Shown here in pieces: positions 1-6,085 of a DNA stretch of 34,354 nt; within the stretch, counting starts at the first letter, position 1; each line of letters opens with the position of its first letter. The position numbers and the translations under genes were made by a program. This stretch comes from Lachnospiraceae bacterium (GTDB lineage: Bacteria > Bacteroidota > Bacteroidia > Bacteroidales > Muribaculaceae). Below the pieces are notes generated by a model. The model did no database searches and had not been told where the DNA came from. It saw only the letters and a list, made by a program, of their open reading frames with translations. Where the stretch lies: positions 1-34,354 of the forward strand of contig JAMPGZ010000029.1 of the NCBI GenBank assembly GCA_023663655.1, given 5' to 3'.

Positions 1-2
1 TT

Positions 3-63
3 CACCGCGCCTCGGCTTCGCCTCGTGGCGGTGCTACGATTGCAATGCCGTTTTATGGCATTG
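3..63 (-). repeat. Double-hairpin repeat, copy i
   Basis: Read on the minus strand, hairpin A (63-43, 7-bp stem CAATGCC/GGCATTG, 7-nt loop) is followed by a 9-nt linker ending in GTAG. Hairpin B follows (33-3, outer stem CACCGC/GCGGTG, with an inner GGC-GAA-GCC stem). This is the A-linker-B layout seen at 171-227, 309-364, 33938-33995 and 34194-34252, with different stem sequences but preserved pairing. Its linker is shorter than the 12 nt of the best copies. No coding potential is evident. Confidence 0.6.
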
Positions 64-170
64 GTTGACAACATGATTCGGCTCATCCGGGCAATATGTT
101 GCATTGCTGTTGCTCGGCTTGTTTTTGTGTCGCTCTTTCAGAGCTTGGATTTTTATTTTGCCACATTAAA

Positions 171-227
171 CCCAGCATTTCGCTAACGCTACATACTGGG
201 CTAAGCTCTTGCGGTCATACTGACCGC
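171..227 (-). repeat. Double-hairpin repeat, copy ii
   Basis: On the minus strand, hairpin A (227-211) is a perfect 7-bp stem GCGGTCA/TGACCGC with a 3-nt loop. A 10-nt linker ending in TTAG leads to hairpin B (200-171, outer stem CCCAG/CTGGG). The B loop carries AGCGTTAGCGA, which recurs exactly in the B loop of the copy at 33938-33967. B also aligns over 28 bp with 309-336; where copy ii has an A-T outer pair, that copy has G-C. Confidence 0.65.
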
Positions 228-308
228 CTCTATTACAACACAAACAATACGGAATCGACTCACAACACGGTATCAACATACAACCCGGATTGACTCGGTA
301 TTCTTTAC

Positions 309-364
309 CCGGCATTTCGCTGGTGATACATACCGGCTACCGATGGATGAATCCATTCGGATTC
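309..364 (-). repeat. Double-hairpin repeat, copy iii
   Basis: Minus-strand order: hairpin A (364-349, stem GAATCC/GGATTC, 4-nt loop), a 12-nt linker ATCCATCGGTAG (348-337), then hairpin B (336-309, outer stem CCGG/CCGG). The 30-bp block 335-364 matches 34194-34223 on the opposite strand at 28 of 30 positions, and then the B hairpins diverge. A conserved A plus linker next to a variable B is what defines the family here. Confidence 0.7.
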
Positions 365-371
365 GGATTTT

Positions 372-415
372 CGGTTCATTGGGGTATTGCTACCGAGAGA
401 TTAACCTTTCAGGTT
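372..415 (-). repeat. Double-hairpin repeat, degenerate copy iv
   Basis: On the minus strand, hairpin A (415-403, AACCT/AGGTT with loop GAA) is followed by a linker ending in CTCGGTAG. That linker matches the CATCGGTAG-type linkers of the neighbouring copy. The expected hairpin B is poor here, with only a 4-bp CGGT/ACCG pairing at 372-375/392-395. It is probably a decayed member. The A stem differs from copy iii on both sides (AACCT/AGGTT versus AATCC/GGATT), so pairing is retained. Confidence 0.45.
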
Positions 416-469
416 TATTCGGTTGTGTTTTTTCAGGTTGATAAAAAATAACACGCCATGTAATTCATT

Positions 470-516
470 AAAAAAACAGCACGCCCTGCAATTCATTAGA
501 GAGTTGCAGGGCGTGC
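470..516 (-). terminator. Strong intrinsic terminator, minus strand
   Basis: A perfect 13-bp stem (479-491 pairing with 504-516) encloses a 12-nt loop. On the minus strand it is followed after two bases by seven T residues (476-470), the classic rho-independent layout. It lies about 300 bp downstream of the SPFH gene at 811 and is the likely end of the 4426-811 operon. Its 5' arm and loop (479-498) resemble 451-470 at 17 of 20 positions, so part of the element appears duplicated. Confidence 0.75.
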
Positions 517-810
517 GATACGTTTCAAATTACATAGGATTTATCCCCAATCCATCCAATCTTCTCTTGTCTCGCCTGTCTGAATGGTTTCAACTGAATC
601 AGTGAGCTGAGAGTCTGAAACAAATAGATAATGCATAGTTAAAAGTTGTTTAGGTTAGTAGTTTGTTTCCGGTATTACATTTAATGTAACGCTTTAAATT
701 ACCGAAAAGTTTTCGACTATCACAAAGTTTTCAACCTTTTAACATAAGTTATCCATTGATTTAACACAACTCGATGATTTATCTAAGGATCAGGCACAAA
801 TCCCGATGAT
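517..810. other. AT-rich non-coding stretch with small palindromes
   Basis: No gene is supported here. The stretch holds a nested palindrome at 670-704 (outer CGGTA/TACCG, inner TTACAT/ATGTAA at 675-689) and a short CGAAAA/TTTTCG inverted repeat near 703-715. It is the untranslated tail between the SPFH gene and the terminator at 470-516. I see no RNA gene in it. Confidence 0.5.
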
Positions 811-1791
811 TTAACCTTTGTTAAACATCTCTTTAATAGACCCGATGGAACTCAACACTCCCGATGCTTCGTAGGGAATATAAACAGTCTTATTATTCTG
901 TCCAGAAGTCATGTCGCGCAAAGTCTCGATATACTTAAGAGCGAGCATATATGTTGCCGGGTCAGTATTGGAAGCCTTTATCGCCTCAGCCACGGTGGCT
1001 ATCGCCTCAGCTTCAGCCTGGGCAGTGAGCACCTTTGCGCGAGCTTCACCCTCAGCCCTGAGGATTTCCGCTTCTTTTATAGCAGTAGCCTGATTGATCT
1101 GTGATTGCTTATCACCTTCCGACAGCAATATAACCGATGTTTTCTGACCTTCGGCATTAAGAATTTCGGCACGGCGGTTACGTTCAGCCTGCATCTGCTT
1201 CTCCATAGCCTCACGCACGCTCTTGGGAGGAGTGATATCCTGAAGCTCCACGCGGTTCACTTTCACACCCCACTTGTTGGTCACATCATCGAGAATCGCC
1301 TGTAGACGCGAGTTGATAGTGTCACGCGATGTCAGTGTCTGGTCAAGCTCAAGCTCTCCGATCACATTTCTCAGTGTGGTCTGAGTCAGTTTTTCAAGAG
1401 CATTAGGCAGATTATCGATTTCATATACCGCTTTTTTCGCGTCAACAATCTGGAAATAAAGCAGGGCGTTGATTTCGGTAGTGACATTATCCTTGGTAAT
1501 CACTTGCTGCGACGGAAAGTCATATACCTGCTCACGGAGGTCAATAGTGGTGGAGGAGGTCATTCTGACAATCTGGCGACCATTGACTGTCGATTCGACA
1601 CGACGAGTGTAAACCACTTTAGGCTTGTCGATGAAAGGCCATATAATGTTAAGTCCCGGCGAAAGGACACTGTGGAAACGACCAAGACGCTCCACTACGC
1701 GGGTTTCCGACTGCGGCACAATCTTCACGCCCGCCGACACTACAATTATCACTGCGAGCACGAGCACTCCAAGAAGAATAAATGTTTCCAT
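811..1791 (-). CDS. qmcA: SPFH/Band 7 membrane protein, QmcA/stomatin-like
   Basis: A membrane-anchored SPFH protein of 326 residues. Residues 3-22 form one hydrophobic N-terminal anchor. The SPFH domain follows (about 22-200, including the family-like stretch QSETRVVERLGRF), then an Ala/Glu-rich coiled coil (about 190-270) and a short hydrophobic tail. Relatives form large membrane rings or scaffolds and often assist membrane proteases; the exact role here is unknown. It lies 10 nt downstream of an NfeD gene, the classic partner of this family, and is last in the operon. A GTG codon lies directly before the chosen ATG (1794); ATG was preferred. The family is sure, the symbol less so. Confidence 0.9.
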   Translation of the reverse strand: METFILLGVLVLAVIIVVSAGVKIVPQSETRVVERLGRFHSVLSPGLNIIWPFIDKPKVVYTRRVESTVNGRQIVRMTSSTTIDLREQVYDFPSQQVITKDNVTTEINALLYFQIVDAKKAVYEIDNLPNALEKLTQTTLRNVIGELELDQTLTSRDTINSRLQAILDDVTNKWGVKVNRVELQDITPPKSVREAMEKQMQAERNRRAEILNAEGQKTSVILLSEGDKQSQINQATAIKEAEILRAEGEARAKVLTAQAEAEAIATVAEAIKASNTDPATYMLALKYIETLRDMTSGQNNKTVYIPYEASGVLSSIGSIKEMFNKG

Positions 1792-1801
1792 CACTAAAAT
1801 T

Positions 1802-2239
1802 TTAAATTGGTTTTACTATCAAAATTATACTGTCATAACCGGTGACCTTCACATTGGCACCTGACTCTATCTCTCCGCCGTGGGAACTCCGAGCCTGCCA
1901 ACTGTCGCCATCAATGCGCACACGTCCCAGTCCATTGGCGGGAATGGACCTCTCAACAGGAATCTCCCTTCCGATGAGCGCATCCATATTGCTGTTATAA
2001 GCTTCAGAATGAGCGCGAGATTTACGCAACTTGTTGACAAACGGAGCGAGAAATATGAACGCGAGTATCACGCCTACCACCACTCCTGCAAGCTGCCATT
2101 GAAGCGAGCATCCGGCAATATCCATAACTGAGGCAACGATACAACCAACACCCACACAGAATGTGGCGATCCAACCTGTTATAAGTTCCAGCACCAGCAA
2201 CAGCGCCGCAGCGATAAGCCAGATTATCCAAAGTGCCAT
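1802..2239 (-). CDS. NfeD family membrane protein
   Basis: A 145-residue short-form NfeD protein. Two or three hydrophobic segments cover about residues 3-70. A C-terminal soluble OB-fold-like domain follows (about 85-145: ALIGREIPVERSI, GRVRIDGDSWQARS, GANVKVTGYDSIILIV). It has no ClpP-like protease domain, so it is the truncated type. NfeD proteins pair with SPFH proteins, and the QmcA-like gene follows 10 nt downstream, which suggests a joint membrane microdomain or quality-control unit. The gene follows the putrescine genes by 30 nt on the same strand and is probably co-transcribed with them. Confidence 0.9.
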   Translation of the reverse strand: MALWIIWLIAAALLLVLELITGWIATFCVGVGCIVASVMDIAGCSLQWQLAGVVVGVILAFIFLAPFVNKLRKSRAHSEAYNSNMDALIGREIPVERSIPANGLGRVRIDGDSWQARSSHGGEIESGANVKVTGYDSIILIVKPI

Positions 2240-2269
2240 TTTTTATGTGATAATTAATTGTTTAAAATG

Positions 2270-3160
2270 TCAATCTATGAACCGCTTGGTAAGATCGCCG
2301 TATGCGTCGATGCGGCGGTCGCGCAGGAAGGGCCACCACCGTCTCACATTTTCCGAACGGTTCATGTCAATCTCTATTATTGCCGTCTCCTCGACATGAT
2401 CGGCAGCCCGGTAAAGAAACTCACCTTGAGGTCCTGCAACAAATGAATTACCCCAGAAACGGATACCATTAGTCTGACCCGAAGGATCAGGTTCCAACCC
2501 TACCCTGTTGACGGTCACTACCGGCAGTCCGTTAGCCACGGCATGACCACGCTGCACGGTCACCCACGCTTCCAATTGGCGCGCCTGCTCATCAGGAGTG
2601 TCAGAACTTTCCCAACCGATAGCCGTGGGATAAATGAGCAATTCAGCTCCACTGAGCGCCATGAGACGCGCTGCCTCCGGATACCACTGGTCCCAGCACA
2701 CAAGCACTCCGAGCCGTCCCACCGATGTATCGATAGGCTTGAACCCTATGTCGCCCGGAGTGAAGTAGAACTTCTCATAATAAGCCGGGTCATCGGGAAT
2801 GTGCATCTTGCGATATTTACCTGCCACGGAACCATCGCGTTCAAATACCACGGCTGTGTTATGATAAAGTCCGGGAGCCCGACGCTCGAACAACGACGTA
2901 ACCATCACCACACCCAATTCCTTTGCCAACGAAGAATAAAATTCCGTGACTTCCGACGGAAAATTAACCGCAAGATCGCAGAGACCGGTGGATTCAGTCT
3001 GGCAAAAATACAGCGAGTCATGCAACTCCTGATTGACAATAAGCTCAGCTCCATCTGCGGCAAGCGTTCTCATCTTATCAGCAAGACGGCGACGGTTATC
3101 TTCGATATTTTCAGTATTGGTCTGCTGGATTATGCCGACCTTAAGCAATCTCTTATTCAT
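2270..3160 (-). CDS. aguB: N-carbamoylputrescine amidase
   Basis: A cytoplasmic nitrilase-superfamily hydrolase of 296 residues that converts N-carbamoylputrescine to putrescine, CO2 and ammonia. The Glu-Lys-Cys triad is visible as E45 (NQELHDS), K118 (KYRKMHIPDD) and C155 (LVCWDQWYPEA). The stretch around 121-137 (IPDDPAYYEKFYFTPGD) is typical of carbamoylputrescine amidases rather than other nitrilases. Its start overlaps the stop of agmatine deiminase by four bases (ATGA), implying translational coupling. Together the two enzymes make putrescine from agmatine without agmatinase. Length is normal for the family. Confidence 0.95.
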   Translation of the reverse strand: MNKRLLKVGIIQQTNTENIEDNRRRLADKMRTLAADGAELIVNQELHDSLYFCQTESTGLCDLAVNFPSEVTEFYSSLAKELGVVMVTSLFERRAPGLYHNTAVVFERDGSVAGKYRKMHIPDDPAYYEKFYFTPGDIGFKPIDTSVGRLGVLVCWDQWYPEAARLMALSGAELLIYPTAIGWESSDTPDEQARQLEAWVTVQRGHAVANGLPVVTVNRVGLEPDPSGQTNGIRFWGNSFVAGPQGEFLYRAADHVEETAIIEIDMNRSENVRRWWPFLRDRRIDAYGDLTKRFID

Positions 3161-4209
3161 ATAGGCAATATTTCATTAGGGATCTGCATGGTCACGCAAT
3201 GCAGCGATCCATGCTGTTTAATCAATGCTCTGCAATCAATTTTCTTTATCTCATGCTCCGGGAATGATATTTTCAGCATCTGAGCCGCAAGCTCATCATT
3301 CATGGGCTGTCCATATACAGGAAGAAGCACACTCTTGTTCATCACGAGGAAATTGGCATAAGTAGCCGGAAGCCTCTCGCCATCCTCATCATAAATCGCA
3401 TCAGGCATGGGAAGCTCAATCAGGTTATATGGCGAGCCGTCGAGTGCGCGCATCTCCATGAGCTGCCGCTTCATAGCCTGCAACTCTTCATAATGCTCGT
3501 CAGAGCTGTCATTGCAACCCACGTAGATGATAGTGTCATGCGGGGCAAGACGCGCAAGCGTGTCAATGTGGCTATCGGTGTCGTCACCGGCAAGATATCC
3601 GTAATCGAGCCACAGCACTTGCTTGACTCCGAATTTAGTTTTAAGATATTCCTCAATGTGGCTGCGTGACATCTCCGGATTGCGGTTAGGCGACAACAGG
3701 CACCGTGAAGTCGTGAGCAAAGTGCCGCGTCCATCACTTTCGATGGATCCACCTTCAAGGATAAATCCCCGGCAATTTTCGCAACGGGCACGCAACACAC
3801 CCATATCCACCAATCCTTTTGTCAGCAGATTGTCCTTATCGGCTGCAAATTTCAATCCCCAGCCATTGAACCCGAAATCGAGCAAAAGAGGCGAATCACC
3901 GTCAATCACTGTGATCGGACCGAAATCACGTGCCCAAGTATCATTGGTGGGCAACTCGGCATAAATGATATTATCCTGATTGGCATTCAGCAGATGAGTT
4001 TCTGCAATCGCCCTATCAGGAGTAATAACCACTACCGGCTGCTCTTGCGCTATAGCCGTGACAATATCGGCGAAACATTTCGTCACCTCATCGAGCATAT
4101 AAGCCCAGTCGGTGCCGGAATGAGGCCATGAAACAATCACCCCGCCCTGCGGTTCCCATTCAGCGGGAAGTCTTCGTGAAATTTCAGAATTATTCATCAT
4201 TAAAATCAT
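3157..4209 (-). CDS. aguA: Agmatine deiminase
   Basis: Hydrolyses agmatine to N-carbamoylputrescine and ammonia (guanidino-modifying enzyme fold, Porphyromonas-type peptidyl-arginine deiminase family). Visible signatures are RLPAEWEPQGGVIVSWPH near the N-terminus, NDTWARDFGPI, EGGSIESDG, GDDTDSHIDTLARL (catalytic His) and the catalytic Cys in HGSLHCVTMQIP (C338 of 350). The reading frame opens ATG-ATT-TTA-ATG-ATG, so starts at 4209, 4200 and 4197 are all possible. The longest overlaps the upstream small gene by 20 nt, and the shorter ones by 11 or 8. It is followed without a gap by aguB. Confidence 0.95.
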   Translation of the reverse strand: MILMMNNSEISRRLPAEWEPQGGVIVSWPHSGTDWAYMLDEVTKCFADIVTAIAQEQPVVVITPDRAIAETHLLNANQDNIIYAELPTNDTWARDFGPITVIDGDSPLLLDFGFNGWGLKFAADKDNLLTKGLVDMGVLRARCENCRGFILEGGSIESDGRGTLLTTSRCLLSPNRNPEMSRSHIEEYLKTKFGVKQVLWLDYGYLAGDDTDSHIDTLARLAPHDTIIYVGCNDSSDEHYEELQAMKRQLMEMRALDGSPYNLIELPMPDAIYDEDGERLPATYANFLVMNKSVLLPVYGQPMNDELAAQMLKISFPEHEIKKIDCRALIKQHGSLHCVTMQIPNEILPI

Positions 4210-4426
4210 TCAGATGGTCATATATGGAGTCTTGAGATTCAAGAAACTCCTCACAATAATCAATAAAACCCATTTTTTCGCTGCTTCCGACAGCATCACA
4301 CCATTCTCGGTATTCTTCATGGAGTTCATCGTCTTCGTGAATCATCTTCTTAAATTCAGATTCGGCAATATCTATACCCCGATACTGTTGTAACAAATCA
4401 CGAAACAATTCAGTAATGTCGTTCAT
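4190..4426 (-). CDS. Small acidic protein of unknown function
   Basis: A 78-residue soluble protein, strongly acidic (many Asp/Glu, especially the C-terminal LNDFNDE) and probably helical. I do not recognise the family, and there is no signal peptide, metal motif or HTH. It is first in the operon, starts about 50 nt after a good promoter, and overlaps the start region of agmatine deiminase. That placement makes it a probable genuine gene, perhaps linked to polyamine synthesis, but no function can be read from the sequence. Confidence 0.75.
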   Translation of the reverse strand: MNDITELFRDLLQQYRGIDIAESEFKKMIHEDDELHEEYREWCDAVGSSEKMGFIDYCEEFLESQDSIYDHLNDFNDE

Positions 4427-4481
4427 AATCGTTTAAACGTCTGTAAGGTCTGGACTAAGGCTTGTTTTAATAATTTCTGTT

Positions 4482-4513
4482 CAAATATACAACTCTAAAC
4501 AGTTTTTGCCAAA
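4482..4513 (-). promoter_or_regulatory. Promoter of the agmatine/NfeD/SPFH operon
   Basis: On the minus strand, TTTG (4513-4510) and TATATTTG (4489-4482) are separated by 20 bases. Both match the primary sigma factor consensus of Bacteroidota (TTTG, then TAnnTTTG). Transcription should begin near 4476, leaving a leader of about 50 nt before the ATG at 4426. No operator is obvious. Confidence 0.7.
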
Positions 4514-4575
4514 TCTTTTAGCAATTATTATATATATGTCCATAATAAGCAGCAATCAAAACGACAGACGGCATT

Positions 4576-5283
4576 TTATTTATCCAGATAATAAGGCGAC
4601 ACCAGCTCGCGATAAACGGGTGTATTCATCCGCAGTTCCGAGAACTCACACACGGCATCGGCATGGGTGAACTCCCACAACACACGCGTCGGCATGGCTG
4701 CCGACAGCTTTGTATAGACATCGACCTGCCGCGACAAATTAAGCCCGGAAAATGCAGCCTCCATGAGTATCTCGTCTTTACGGTCGGCGGGCGATATAAA
4801 GCAGAGCCTGCCGCTTTGCGACATCATTGCAGCCGAATGCCTTATCAACGCCCCGACATTCAGCGTGTCGCCATGACGGGCCATAGCCCGCATCTTGTCG
4901 GGCGATTTCAATTCGGTGCCGAAAAAAGGAGGATTGCTGACAATCAGATCAAACTTCTCTGACGGCTTATACTCCAGGAAGTCGCAGTTGACGATGCTTA
5001 TTCTGTCGGACCATGGCGACATATCGGCATTGAACCGTGCCTCCTCTGACGCTACAGCATCCAATTCCACCCCGGTTATCAATGCTCCGGGGGCTCTTTG
5101 CGCCACCATAAGCGCTATCAATCCGGTGCCGGCGCCGACATCAAGAACCGACCTCGCGCCTGACACATCAACCCAAGCGCCGACAAGCACTCCGTCAGTG
5201 CCCACTTTCATTGCGGCACAGTTGTTCTTGATTTCAAATTGTTTAAATCGGAATACAGTTTCCCGTTTACTATTTTCTCCCAT
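4576..5283 (-). CDS. trmN6: tRNA1(Val) (adenine(37)-N6)-methyltransferase
   Basis: A class I SAM-dependent methyltransferase of 235 residues, YfiC/TrmN6 type, which methylates A37 of tRNA1(Val) in E. coli. The start is FRFKQFEIKN followed by MKVGTDGVLVGAW, a family signature. The SAM-binding motif is VLDVGAGTGLIAL (46-58), the acidic loop VELD (72-75), and the adenine-methylating NPPF motif lies at 117-120. A longer frame runs to 5313, but its extra ten residues are unlike the family and cross a TATCTTTG box (5298-5291), so ATG at 5283 was chosen. The gene diverges from engB. Confidence 0.88.
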   Translation of the reverse strand: MGENSKRETVFRFKQFEIKNNCAAMKVGTDGVLVGAWVDVSGARSVLDVGAGTGLIALMVAQRAPGALITGVELDAVASEEARFNADMSPWSDRISIVNCDFLEYKPSEKFDLIVSNPPFFGTELKSPDKMRAMARHGDTLNVGALIRHSAAMMSQSGRLCFISPADRKDEILMEAAFSGLNLSRQVDVYTKLSAAMPTRVLWEFTHADAVCEFSELRMNTPVYRELVSPYYLDK

Positions 5284-5316
5284 ATCATGACAAAGATAAA
5301 CATAACGGGGCAAAAA

Positions 5317-5349
5317 TTGGTTATATTACGATAAATTGTTGTAACTTTA
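5317..5349 (+). promoter_or_regulatory. Probable engB promoter
   Basis: TTGG (5317-5320) and TAACTTTA (5342-5349), 21 bases apart, resemble the Bacteroidota promoter with one mismatch in each box. They lie 19 nt before the engB ATG. On the opposite strand a perfect TATCTTTG (5298-5291) lies only 7 bases from the trmN6 ATG but lacks a good upstream box. Confidence 0.4.
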
Positions 5350-5368
5350 CGAAACAAAAATAGCCAAA

Positions 5369-5992
5369 ATGAACATCACTTCAGCCAAATTTGAAATAAG
5401 CAACAGCAACGTGAAAAAATGTCCCGCTTCCTGCCGCCATGAATACGCATTCATCGGAAGGTCAAATGTGGGAAAATCGTCACTGATAAATATGCTCACA
5501 GGTCATAAAGGACTTGCCATGACATCGTCCACTCCCGGAAAAACGATGCTCATCAATCATTTTCTCATCAATGACGAGTGGTATATCGTGGACCTTCCCG
5601 GCTACGGATATGCGCAACGAGGGAAAAAGCAGCAAGCCGAGATCAAGAAAATAATCGAGGACTATATTCTTGAACGGGAGCAGATGACCAATCTGTTTCT
5701 TCTGATTGATTCCCGCCACAATCCACAGAAGATAGACCTTGAATTCATGGAATGGCTGGGAGAAAACGGCATTCCGTTCTCAATAGTGTTCACGAAACTC
5801 GACAAACTGTCATCAGCCGCAGGTAAAATACAGACCGCCAAGTATCTTGAAACACTGAAAGAGCAATGGGAAGAACTGCCACCGGTGTTCTACACATCAA
5901 GCACTGACCGCCGTGGAAAGACCGAACTGCTCGACTATATCGAGGAGCTCAACAAACTTCCGCTACCATGTCAGGGGCAAGAGGACGAATGA
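5369..5992 (+). CDS. engB: Ribosome biogenesis GTPase EngB/YsxC
   Basis: A TRAFAC-class GTPase of 207 residues needed for large-subunit assembly. Visible GTP-binding motifs are G1 GRSNVGKSS (30-38), the switch threonine around 55 (SSTPGKT), G3 DLPGYG (75-80, including the family-specific PGYGYA), and G4 TKLDK (142-146). The serine pair in [10 protein letters not shown] supplies the G5 region. Length and N-terminal strand ([14 protein letters not shown]) are normal for Bacteroidota EngB. It lies 93 nt upstream of the relA-type gene on the same strand, so the two may be co-transcribed. Confidence 0.96.
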   Translation: MNITSAKFEISNSNVKKCPASCRHEYAFIGRSNVGKSSLINMLTGHKGLAMTSSTPGKTMLINHFLINDEWYIVDLPGYGYAQRGKKQQAEIKKIIEDYILEREQMTNLFLLIDSRHNPQKIDLEFMEWLGENGIPFSIVFTKLDKLSSAAGKIQTAKYLETLKEQWEELPPVFYTSSTDRRGKTELLDYIEELNKLPLPCQGQEDE

Positions 5993-6085
5993 AACCGTCT
6001 TTGCCCTCATTAGCGTCACGACTGTAAAAATGTCATCGTTGCTCCCTGATGAGTTTTTCACAAACCACCACTCCTTATTTTTGTT

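Noticed and set aside
96-605. Two short plus-strand frames of about 60 residues in the left array
   Set aside because: They run through hairpin repeats and terminator arms, have no homology-like features and no promoter.
740-760. Origin-like DnaA box in the left intergenic region
   Set aside because: Only one poor match to TTATNCACA (TTATCCATT) occurs, without clustering or origin genes nearby.
2543-3283. A 246-residue open frame on the plus strand
   Set aside because: It is antisense to the aguB and aguA genes, which carry complete catalytic motifs.
5284-5313. Longer start for the tRNA methyltransferase
   Set aside because: The extra ten residues do not fit the family and cover a likely promoter box and leader.
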